A stretch of DNA of 64,000 nt from Hoyosella rhizosphaerae (GTDB lineage: Bacteria; Actinomycetota; Actinomycetes; Mycobacteriales; Mycobacteriaceae), in assembly GCF_014643175.1 (NCBI RefSeq), contig NZ_BMJH01000001.1, forward strand, positions 868,001 to 932,000, in the 5' to 3' direction. The notes beneath the pieces are model-generated. The model made no database searches and was not told the DNA's origin. It saw only the letters and a program-made list of their open reading frames with translations. This document shows positions 56,418 to 64,000 of this stretch, one piece after another. A program made the position numbers and the translations under genes. Numbering within the stretch: position 1 is the stretch's first letter; each line of letters begins with the position of its first letter.

Positions 56418-56455
56418 TGTAGACAAGCCCCGAATGTCAGTTCAGAGCTGTGTCG

Positions 56456-57448
56456 TCACCCACCAGCAGGCCCTGACGATCCGTCGAAAGCGTCGAGAAT
56501 CTGCTGAGCTCCGAGGGCCGCGGTGAGTTCGCCGCTTCTTACCGCTGCCTCGACGCCGCTGCGCATCGCCTTCACATCAGGATTGTCAGCGAGCCGCTGG
56601 AGCAACTGGTCGTGCACCATCGACCACGTCCAATCGACCTGTTGTTGTCGTCGGCGTTCGTCAAACACCCCGGCTTTGGTCAAAGTGTCGCGGTGCTTGA
56701 GGACGGTCTCCCAGAACGTATCCACCCCGACGTCTTCGAGGGCACTCATCGTGAGCACGGGAGGCTGCCACAGCGATTCTTTGGGGTGAATTAGCCTCAT
56801 CGCGCCCGCAAGTTCCCTCGCGGCTTTCTTTGCGTCACGCTCGTGGGGTCCGTCGGCTTTATTGACCGTCACGATGTCTGCGAGTTCGAGGACACCCTTC
56901 TTGATGCCCTGCAGCTGGTCACCCGTCCGGGCCAATGTGAGGAAGCAGAAGCAGTCCACCATGTTCGCCACGGTCACTTCGGACTGCCCTACCCCCACGG
57001 TTTCGACAAGTATGACGTCGTAACCGGCGGCTTCAACAAGAACCATTGTTTCGCGAGTAGCCTTCGCTACCCCACCGAGGGTTCCGGCGGTGGGCGATGG
57101 ACGAATGTAGGCATTGGGATCAACGGCCAGTCGCGCCATGCGTGTCTTGTCGCCCAGGATTGATCCACCGGTGCGAGTTGAGGACGGGTCCACGGCAAGG
57201 ACAGCCACTTTGTGCCCCTGCGCGACGAGGTGCATTCCGAGTGCGTCAATGAACGTGGATTTACCGACGCCCGGCACGCCTGTGATCCCAACCCTGTAGG
57301 CGGACCCCGAGTCTGGAAGCAGTTTCAACAGGAGCTGTTGGGCACGGTCGCGATGGTCGCGGCGGGTGGACTCAACTAATGTGATCGCGCGTGCGAGGTC
57401 GGCCCGCCGATTGCTTCTAATAGCGTCGGCGAGTGCGTCTGTGTCCAT
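56456..57448 (-). CDS. meaB: Methylmalonyl-CoA mutase-associated GTPase (MeaB/ArgK)
   Basis: G-protein chaperone that protects and reloads methylmalonyl-CoA mutase with adenosylcobalamin. A 330-residue SIMIBI GTPase with Walker A GITGVPGVGKST (54-65), the switch Asp in VDPSSTRTGGS, DVILVETVGVGQSE (about 149-162) and the base-specific NKAD near 197. An N-terminal helical hairpin (1-45) and the C-terminal helices are for dimerisation. It directly follows mutB, with a 17-base gap, in one operon. Confidence 0.95.
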   Translation of the reverse strand: MDTDALADAIRSNRRADLARAITLVESTRRDHRDRAQQLLLKLLPDSGSAYRVGITGVPGVGKSTFIDALGMHLVAQGHKVAVLAVDPSSTRTGGSILGDKTRMARLAVDPNAYIRPSPTAGTLGGVAKATRETMVLVEAAGYDVILVETVGVGQSEVTVANMVDCFCFLTLARTGDQLQGIKKGVLELADIVTVNKADGPHERDAKKAARELAGAMRLIHPKESLWQPPVLTMSALEDVGVDTFWETVLKHRDTLTKAGVFDERRRQQQVDWTWSMVHDQLLQRLADNPDVKAMRSGVEAAVRSGELTAALGAQQILDAFDGSSGPAGG

Positions 57449-57465
57449 GATTCAGGCATCCATAC

Positions 57466-59730
57466 TCAGGCAGGCTCGCTTAGGTCATGCCCCAACTGGT
57501 CAGCCAACTTCTCCAAGAGATTGACAGCTGCATCTGCAATCACTGTGCCTGGTGGGAAGATCGCTGCCGCGCCAGCAGCGTACAGTTCATCGAAATCACC
57601 CGGTGGAATCACTCCCCCGACGACGATCATGATGTCGGAGCGGCCAACGGAGGCGAGAGCGTCGCGTAGGGCTGGAACGAGCGTGAGGTGGCCAGCCGCA
57701 AGCGACGACACACCAACAACATGCACATCGTTGTCGGCGGCCTGTTGCGCTACCTCACCAGGTGTTTGGAACAGTGGGCCCACATCGACGTCGAATCCTA
57801 GGTCCGCGAATGCTGTGGCGATAACCTTCTGGCCTCGGTCGTGTCCGTCTTGGCCCATCTTGGCGACAAGGACACGAGGTCGGCGTCCCTCTGCCTCAGC
57901 GAACTTTTGCACCACTTCCGTTGCTTTTGTCACGTTGGTCGCCGACCCTGCCTCATCCTTGTAGACCCCACTGAGGGTGCGGATTTCTGCCTGGTGTCGC
58001 CCAAATACTTTCTCCAAGGCGTCAGAGATCTCGCCCACGGTCGCTTTAGCTCGCGCCGCATCAATCGCCAATGCCAACAGGTTGGTTTCGCCAGGCTCAT
58101 CGGGGTGCCCGGCCGCAAAGGTCAACCTGTCGAGGGCAGCCTGGACGGCTTGCGGACCACGATCAGCACGAAGTTGCTGCAATTTCTCTAGCTGCTCCGT
58201 ACGTACTCGCGAGTTTTCAACCTTGAGAACTTCGATTTCGTGGTCATCGTCAACTTGGTACTTGTTGACGCCAATCACCGGTTGGCGACCAGAATCGATC
58301 CGCGCTTGAGTACGGGCCGCTGCTTCCTCAATGCGTAATTTTGGAATTCCATCATCGATGGCCTGCGCCATGCCGCCGTGTTCCGCAACTTCGTCGATGC
58401 GGGCCCTGGCGCGTTTGACGAGTTCGTGGGTGAGCCACTCCACGTAGTAGGACCCGCCCCATGGATCGATGGGCCGCGTCGTTCCCGATTCTTGTTGCAA
58501 GAGCAACTGAGTGTTGCGGGCGATTCGTGCCGAAAAGTCCGTCGGCAACGCCAATGCCTCATCCAGTGCGTTGGTGTGCAGCGATTGCGTGTGCCCTTGC
58601 GTCGCCGCCATCGCTTCAATGCAGGTACGCGCAACATTGTTGAACACATCTTGTGCTGTCAGCGACCAACCTGATGTTTGCGAGTGCGTACGAAGTGACA
58701 GTGACTTCGCATTCTTCGGGTTAAATTCGCTAACCAGTTCGCTCCACAGCAACCGACCTGCGCGAAGTTTGGCAACTTCCATGAAGAAGTTCATGCCGAT
58801 GCCCCAAAAGAACGACAACCGCGGAGCGAACTTGTCGATATCGAGGCCAGCTTCGAGACCTGCTTTGAGGTACTCAACCCCATCAGCGAGGGTGTACGCC
58901 AACTCTAGGTCGGCGGTCGCTCCGGCTTCTTGAATGTGGTACCCCGAAATGGAAATGGAGTTGAATTTCGGCATCTTCGTGCTTGTAAACGAGAAAATGT
59001 CCGAGATGATCCGCATCGAAGGTTTCGGCGGATAAATGTAGGTGTTGCGGACCATGAACTCTTTGAGGATGTCGTTCTGAATGGTGCCAGCAAGCTTTTC
59101 TGGCGGCACGCCTTGTTCCTCGGCAGCGACCACGTACAACGCCAGAATGGGTAGTACCGCACCATTCATCGTCATCGATACCGAGACGCTGCCGAGGTCG
59201 ATACCGTCGAAGAGTTGACGCATGTCAAGTATTGAGTCGATCGCAACACCGGCCATGCCCACGTCGCCTTCAACGCGAGGGTGGTCCGAGTCGTACCCGC
59301 GGTGAGTCGCAAGATCGAACGCGACGGACAGGCCTTTCTGACCTGCGGCGAGGTTGCGTCGGTAGAAAGCGTTGGACTCAGCTGCCGTGGAGAACCCCGC
59401 ATATTGCCGGATGGTCCATGGCTGGTTTACATACATTGTGGGATACGGTCCGCGAACGAACGGGGCGGCTCCAGGCACACTGTCGAGTGGGTACCCTTCG
59501 GTCACCGCTGCGTCTCGGTCCGCTGCCGTGAAGACCGGGTTGACCGAAATGCCTTCCGGGGTATGCCACACCACGTCGTCGGCTGTGTAGTTGTTTGCTT
59601 CCGCTGCGGTCGCTGCAAAATTGGTTGCGTCGTCCCGTGTGGGAGGTGGACCGACCGAATCGTCGCCACTGCTCAGCGGAATGTCGCAGAACTGCGGGAA
59701 TCCGGCTGGCCTGTGTTGCTGCGTTGTCAC
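57466..59730 (-). CDS. mutB: Methylmalonyl-CoA mutase large subunit
   Basis: Catalytic alpha subunit of the B12 enzyme that rearranges methylmalonyl-CoA and succinyl-CoA, linking propionate and the TCA cycle. A 754-residue protein. The barrel domain carries [23 protein letters not shown] near 90-112 (substrate Tyr) and the catalytic His-containing regions, and the C-terminal cobalamin domain has the lower-ligand motif [14 protein letters not shown] near 628. [24 protein letters not shown] ends the cobalamin domain. It overlaps mutA by four bases (ATGA). Confidence 0.97.
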   Translation of the reverse strand: MTTQQHRPAGFPQFCDIPLSSGDDSVGPPPTRDDATNFAATAAEANNYTADDVVWHTPEGISVNPVFTAADRDAAVTEGYPLDSVPGAAPFVRGPYPTMYVNQPWTIRQYAGFSTAAESNAFYRRNLAAGQKGLSVAFDLATHRGYDSDHPRVEGDVGMAGVAIDSILDMRQLFDGIDLGSVSVSMTMNGAVLPILALYVVAAEEQGVPPEKLAGTIQNDILKEFMVRNTYIYPPKPSMRIISDIFSFTSTKMPKFNSISISGYHIQEAGATADLELAYTLADGVEYLKAGLEAGLDIDKFAPRLSFFWGIGMNFFMEVAKLRAGRLLWSELVSEFNPKNAKSLSLRTHSQTSGWSLTAQDVFNNVARTCIEAMAATQGHTQSLHTNALDEALALPTDFSARIARNTQLLLQQESGTTRPIDPWGGSYYVEWLTHELVKRARARIDEVAEHGGMAQAIDDGIPKLRIEEAAARTQARIDSGRQPVIGVNKYQVDDDHEIEVLKVENSRVRTEQLEKLQQLRADRGPQAVQAALDRLTFAAGHPDEPGETNLLALAIDAARAKATVGEISDALEKVFGRHQAEIRTLSGVYKDEAGSATNVTKATEVVQKFAEAEGRRPRVLVAKMGQDGHDRGQKVIATAFADLGFDVDVGPLFQTPGEVAQQAADNDVHVVGVSSLAAGHLTLVPALRDALASVGRSDIMIVVGGVIPPGDFDELYAAGAAAIFPPGTVIADAAVNLLEKLADQLGHDLSEPA

Positions 59731-61634
59731 TTGACCCCCAACTTTTCGAGCATGTCACTCAGCGCCTGCACTGCGTCCATCCGGCCGGAGACAAAACCAT
59801 CGGGCTCAGTTCCGCCGCTCAGAGCGCCACCACTGAGCGCTGAAGCGGAACCAGCGAGTAGCACCGTACGGCCGTCAGCCTTCAAGGCTTCAATGGCCGC
59901 GCTTGCTTCGTCGGCGTAACGCTTGTCTGAGCCGCAGATCACGATGAGCGCTGCGTTGGTTTCATCCGCTTGTTCTGCGATCGATTCGATATTCGTCACA
60001 CCAGGGTTGATGGCTTCGATACCACCGGCGGCGAGAAGGTTCGTCACAAAGGTTGTGCGCACGTTGTGTTCCGCCAAAGGGCCCAGCGGGGCAAGGAGAA
60101 CCTGGGGCCGTTCACCCGTCCGTGCAAGATGGTGATCTGACCTGTCGCGCAAGGACTCAAACGGTTCGGCATAGCGATGAACGCGCCCGCCCGGGAGGCG
60201 ATGTGGAGCGTCACTGCTATCCGACGCGATTGGTTTCTCAGCGAGGTTCGGAAACTCGTTAATTCCCGTAATTTTCATTGTGCGCGAGGCGACTTGAGAG
60301 TCGCGTTCCTCGCGAGTGCGCGCAATGGTGGTGTGGAGTTCGCCAGATTTCACAACACTGAGGTATCCGCCGCCGCTTTCAATCTCCTGGAAGACCTCCC
60401 ATGCCGCGTTCGCGATGTCAGCAGTGAGCCGCTCGACGAACCACGATCCGGCAGCTGGGTCGACGACCCGCCCCACGTTTGCTTCCTCAAGTAGTAGCAG
60501 TTGAGTGTTGCGGGCAATGCGCTGCGCAAATGACGCTGACACATCAAGCGCCGAAGCAGGCAAGGCGGAATCGAATGGTAGGACGGTGACAAAGTCCGCG
60601 CCACCAACACCTGCACCAAACGCGGCGACGGTCGTACGGAGCATGTTTACCCACGGGTCACGCTGCGTCATCATCGCCGACGACGTCACCGCATGCTGCG
60701 GTGCGTCACCACATTCCGGAGCCCCCAGCGCTTCCGCTACACGCGCCCACACCTGCCGGGCCGCCCTGAATTTAGCAATGGTGTGGAATTGGTCATCCGT
60801 GGCACCAAAGCGGAACTCAATCTGCGCTAGTGCCTGGGCTGCAGTGAGCCCATCGCTCATCATCGCGGAAACATATTCGACTGCCGCAGCGCACGCGGCC
60901 CCTAGTTCTTGCACATCGTGCGCTCCAGCATCGTGGAACACAGTGCCGTCGACGGTGATGGCCCGTATTTGTTCGTCGCGAGAACCAGCGGTTTTGGCCA
61001 GTGCCAGCGCCTCTGGCAGATCTACTGTCGCGGCCGTTGAACCCTCTGTTGCTGCAAAAGCGCTTGTTAGCGGTGTGGCACCGAGGCTGATGCGTACCGA
61101 TGTGCGGTCGAACTCATTCTCCCGGCCACGTTCATCTAAGAGCGCCAACACAGCATTAGCTGCCGCGGCGGTGCGTGTCCCAGCGTCGAGGATGACGGGT
61201 GCGAGGTCCAAGTAAACGCCGCTCAATACGCGACCGAGTTCTTCGACGGCGATGTTATCGTCGCGGACTGTCACCCACAGCGCACCTGCACCATTTTGCA
61301 GCGCGCCAAGAATTTCATCGTTTAGATCGGCCGCGGTCGTTGCGCCATCGCCGAAACGGCACGTCACATACCAACCTTGGTGAACGTCGCGCAATGCGTT
61401 AGTGCCCCTGGTGAAGGGGAACTGCCCAGGCAATGGTTGCTCAGGGACTTCATCCTCGCTGGTGTAGAGGGGACGCACCGACAGCCCGTCCAGCGTATTT
61501 GCGACAAGGAAGTCGTCCGGAAGCTCGCCAAACTCTTCCGGTGCCTTGCCCTGACTCTTCGCGAGCACTGCCGCGACCGCACGCCGCCAAGACGTGAGAT
61601 CCGGACCGGTGCTCGGTGCATCGTCGACCGTCAT
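59727..61634 (-). CDS. mutA: Methylmalonyl-CoA mutase small subunit
   Basis: Non-catalytic beta subunit, 635 residues. The ATG at 61634 is chosen because the protein then starts like M. tuberculosis MutA (the GTG eight codons up is the alternative; neither has a clear ribosome site). Family features: [24 protein letters not shown] near 69-92 and [27 protein letters not shown] near 374. The cobalamin-like C-terminal domain has lost the DxHxxG motif ([12 protein letters not shown] instead), as expected for a subunit without B12. It is the first gene of mutA-mutB-meaB. Confidence 0.95.
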   Translation of the reverse strand: MTVDDAPSTGPDLTSWRRAVAAVLAKSQGKAPEEFGELPDDFLVANTLDGLSVRPLYTSEDEVPEQPLPGQFPFTRGTNALRDVHQGWYVTCRFGDGATTAADLNDEILGALQNGAGALWVTVRDDNIAVEELGRVLSGVYLDLAPVILDAGTRTAAAANAVLALLDERGRENEFDRTSVRISLGATPLTSAFAATEGSTAATVDLPEALALAKTAGSRDEQIRAITVDGTVFHDAGAHDVQELGAACAAAVEYVSAMMSDGLTAAQALAQIEFRFGATDDQFHTIAKFRAARQVWARVAEALGAPECGDAPQHAVTSSAMMTQRDPWVNMLRTTVAAFGAGVGGADFVTVLPFDSALPASALDVSASFAQRIARNTQLLLLEEANVGRVVDPAAGSWFVERLTADIANAAWEVFQEIESGGGYLSVVKSGELHTTIARTREERDSQVASRTMKITGINEFPNLAEKPIASDSSDAPHRLPGGRVHRYAEPFESLRDRSDHHLARTGERPQVLLAPLGPLAEHNVRTTFVTNLLAAGGIEAINPGVTNIESIAEQADETNAALIVICGSDKRYADEASAAIEALKADGRTVLLAGSASALSGGALSGGTEPDGFVSGRMDAVQALSDMLEKLGVK

Positions 61635-61822
61635 TGGAGAGAGTCTAGTGGGGATCACTCACGGTGGAGCAACATGCCACCCCTAGAAGCAGATTCGCCC
61701 GCGCTTTCGCACGTACGGCACCCGTTACAGCGTTAATTGACCATGTGAGATTCTTAACTTATTCCCAGATTGCGGCTGTCACAACTCGGACATTTGCAGT
61801 TCAGGCCGTATCCTTGGGTTTT

Positions 61823-62602
61823 ATGACAAGTGACTCGCACGAGCCTAAAGGCGTCGAAGTTGGCGCATTCAGTGCTGATGTCACCACTGCCGAACCGCAA
61901 GCAGCCGAACCGCAGTCACGGTGGAAAGTTCGAGCGATCGCCGCGTCGCAATCTCCACGCGTTCGCATCAGTGCTGCACTGTTCATTGTTGTCGTAGCAG
62001 TTGTCGTGTTCATGAGTGTCCCAGTTCCCACCGTGGCTGAGATGCGCATTTGGGCGGCCGACCTTGGCCCCCTCTTTCTCCTCGCCTTTGCCGTCGTTAA
62101 CTTCGTCGTCATCCTCTTCCCCGTGCCACGCACTATGTTCACCGTGACAGGTGGCGTCTTGTTCGGCGTTCTGCCCGGTATAGCGATATCCATCGTCGCC
62201 GGCGCATTGGCTGCTGTCGTGTCCCTCATCGTCGTACGCACGGTGGCCCGGGATTACGTCCACGCCCGCATCTCGATGCAGGCATTTCATGATGTCAACG
62301 AGCGCCTCGCTCGACGTGGCTGGCTCGCTGTGGCTTCGCTACGGCTCATCGCACCGTTGCCGTTCTCCATCGTCAACTATTCGTGTGGGCTGTCATCCAT
62401 CCGCGTCATGCCCTTCACTGTCGCCACCATCATTGGCATGATTCCCGGAACCACCGGCGTAATACTCCTCGCCGATGCCATCACAGGGACTACAGATCCA
62501 CGACTCATCGTCGTCTCCGGAATACTCATCGGCATCGGTGTCGTCGGGCTCATCATCGACAACAAGCTCTCCGCACGCGACGCACGCCTCGCGGCCGCTT
62601 AA
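61823..62602 (+). CDS. TVP38/TMEM64 family membrane protein
   Basis: A 259-residue DedA-like membrane protein (Rv1491c-like). After a 50-residue hydrophilic head, six helices follow. The VTT-domain core is FPVPRTMFTVTGGVLFGVLPGIAISIVAGALAAVVSL (about 96-132) and the second signature is RRGWLAVASLRLIAPLPFSIVNYSCGLSSIRV. Family members are linked to lipid flipping at the membrane. The ATG at 61823 is preferred to a frame opening 159 bases earlier. It is divergent from mutA, the same neighbour pair as in M. tuberculosis. Confidence 0.9.
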   Translation: MTSDSHEPKGVEVGAFSADVTTAEPQAAEPQSRWKVRAIAASQSPRVRISAALFIVVVAVVVFMSVPVPTVAEMRIWAADLGPLFLLAFAVVNFVVILFPVPRTMFTVTGGVLFGVLPGIAISIVAGALAAVVSLIVVRTVARDYVHARISMQAFHDVNERLARRGWLAVASLRLIAPLPFSIVNYSCGLSSIRVMPFTVATIIGMIPGTTGVILLADAITGTTDPRLIVVSGILIGIGVVGLIIDNKLSARDARLAAA

Positions 62603-62728
62603 CGCCTCACCGTCGGCGGTCTAACAAAGAAAATACTGCGGGTCACAAACACGCCACAACATGGCACCGTTTCAGCAAGACTGTGTGTACTGGGTAGTTC
62701 TACACCAGCGCTGCGAAATGGAGACATC

Positions 62729-64000
62729 ATGACAACCCCACCGCCAATTACTCCACTGCCACCCCACACACACGTCCTCATCGCAGGGGCCGGCTTTTCG
62801 GGCCTTGGCGCAGCCATTCGCCTCACGCAGAGTGGATTCACAGACTTTGTCATTCTCGAAAAAGCTGACGATGTTGGGGGCACATGGCAAGCAAACTCCT
62901 ACCCAGGCTGCGCATGCGACGTGCCGTCAGTGTTGTACTCCTACTCGTTCGCGCAGAATCCCAACTGGAGCAGCAGCTTCTCCCCCCAGCCTGAAATCTA
63001 TGCGTACCTCCAACGCACAGCACGCGAATACGGCATCATGCCAAAAGTTCGACTGAGCACCACGCTCGACGACGCGGCATGGGACGACAAAGCCAAGGTG
63101 TGGCGGTTCAATACGAGCGCTGGTCAACTCACCGCAGACATCTTCATCAACGCCACCGGGCCATTGTCTGAAGTGTCGATACCAACGATCCCTGGAACCG
63201 AAAATTTTGCTGGCGAAATGTTTCACTCAGCGCAGTGGAACCACGAATACGACTTGCAAGGAAAACGCGTTGCCGTCATCGGCACAGGCGCATCCGCAAT
63301 ACAGTTCGTGCCTGAAATTCAACCTTCAGTGGCGAGCATGATTCTGTTTCAACGCACCGCGCCGTGGATTCTCCCCCGCCGTGATCGCAAGTTCTCTGAC
63401 CTCGAAAAGTCGTTGTTTCGACGGATTCCTTTATTGCAGCGTCTAGCCCGCTACACCACGTACTGGTACCGCGAAAGCTACGTCATTGGGTTCACGAAAA
63501 TTCGATCAGCTCTGCGCATCGCCGAAGCCGTCGGGCGGTACAACATTCGCCGCCAGGTGAAGGACAAAGAACTGCGCAAGAAGCTCACCCCGTCCTTTCA
63601 GCTTGGGTGCAAGCGAGTCCTCATGTCCAACAATTACTATGCGACCCTCGACAAACCCAATACCGACGTCACCACCGCAGGAATCGCACGCATCACTGAG
63701 AACTCAGTTGTCGCCACTGACGGTGTCGAGTACCCCGTCGACTGCATTATTTGGGGCACCGGGTTCCATGTCACCGACACCGCCATCGCGCAGCACGTAC
63801 GAGGCCGCACAGGGAAGACGCTCGAAGAAACGTGGCGAGGCAGTCCCGAGGCGTACCTCGGAATCACCGTCGCGGACTTCCCCAACTACTTCCACATGGT
63901 GGGTCCCAACACCGGCCTCGGACACAGTTCCATCGTGTTCATCATCGAAGCGCAGTTGCGCTACATCGTCGATGCCATCAAGTACGTCAACGACAACCAC
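62729..64000 (+). CDS. Flavin-containing monooxygenase, Baeyer-Villiger type (partial)
   Basis: FAD- and NADPH-dependent oxygenase; 424 residues are present and the end lies outside the window. FAD site GAGFSGLG (19-26), the GGTWQANSYPGCACDVPS segment (50-67) and the NADPH site GTGASA (about 191-196) are clear. The fingerprint FxGxxxHxxxWP reads FAGEMFHSAQWN, with Asn at the last position. A late GTGFHVTD is also typical. GGAG lies six bases before the ATG. Substrate unknown; such enzymes insert oxygen into ketones. Confidence 0.93.
   Translation, partial: MTTPPPITPLPPHTHVLIAGAGFSGLGAAIRLTQSGFTDFVILEKADDVGGTWQANSYPGCACDVPSVLYSYSFAQNPNWSSSFSPQPEIYAYLQRTAREYGIMPKVRLSTTLDDAAWDDKAKVWRFNTSAGQLTADIFINATGPLSEVSIPTIPGTENFAGEMFHSAQWNHEYDLQGKRVAVIGTGASAIQFVPEIQPSVASMILFQRTAPWILPRRDRKFSDLEKSLFRRIPLLQRLARYTTYWYRESYVIGFTKIRSALRIAEAVGRYNIRRQVKDKELRKKLTPSFQLGCKRVLMSNNYYATLDKPNTDVTTAGIARITENSVVATDGVEYPVDCIIWGTGFHVTDTAIAQHVRGRTGKTLEETWRGSPEAYLGITVADFPNYFHMVGPNTGLGHSSIVFIIEAQLRYIVDAIKYVNDNH

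Overview
The window looks like chromosomal backbone of a mycolic-acid-lineage actinobacterium (order Mycobacteriales). Four things point that way: a mycothiol ligase gene (mshC), a lipoprotein of the MmpS type, Acg-family nitroreductases, and gene order that I recall from Mycobacterium tuberculosis. The region from about 22 to 43.6 kb follows the M. tuberculosis Rv2118c-Rv2141c order closely (trmI, RecB-type nuclease, hisG, hisE, metH, PAC2 protein, mshC, Rv2133c-Rv2137c-like genes, lppL, pyrD, PEBP, M20 peptidase). The 56.4-62.6 kb region follows Rv1496-Rv1491c (meaB, mutB, mutA, TVP38 protein). Base composition in the lines I sampled is in the high fifties percent G+C, low for Mycobacterium or Rhodococcus, so I do not name a genus. 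Synteny statements come from memory of that genome, not from a search.

Layout. 0-4 kb: an unrecognised partial gene, a small membrane protein, fabH and a PrsW-type protease. 4.0-5.65 kb: a nested hairpin, a very G+C-rich tract, and an AbiEi-like/DUF559 gene bracketed by two directly repeated palindromic elements. 5.66-9.0 kb: a four-gene ABC exporter plus two-component operon. 9.1-13.9 kb: cytochrome P450, spermidine-synthase-like methyltransferase, leucine dehydrogenase, M15 carboxypeptidase and small proteins. 14-21.9 kb: VOC protein, YfcC-type carrier, two SRPBCC proteins, SNF2 helicase, MmpS-like lipoprotein and an APC permease. 22-43.6 kb: the conserved block listed above. 43.7-48 kb: tRNA-Leu(GAG), an HPF-like protein, an unusual zinc-ribbon SDR, DUF2784 and two Acg-type nitroreductases. 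48.3-53.6 kb: a TetR regulator, then nucleoside hydrolase with a complete ECF transporter (S, T and a fused double ATPase). 53.6-56.4 kb: a gene-poor stretch of small unknown proteins. 56.4-61.6 kb: methylmalonyl-CoA mutase and its chaperone GTPase. 61.8-64 kb: a TVP38 membrane protein and a partial Baeyer-Villiger-type monooxygenase.

The genes cover one-carbon and B12 metabolism (metH, mutAB, meaB), histidine and pyrimidine synthesis, mycothiol, and lipid and cell-envelope work (fabH, uppP, M15 peptidase, lipoproteins). The best candidates for something new are the repeat-bracketed AbiEi-like gene (about 4.30-5.65 kb), the lid-less second Acg protein, the nucleoside hydrolase/ECF salvage locus, and the perfect inverted repeats near the YfcC start and behind tRNA-Leu. 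Nothing here is an obvious phage, IS element or CRISPR array.
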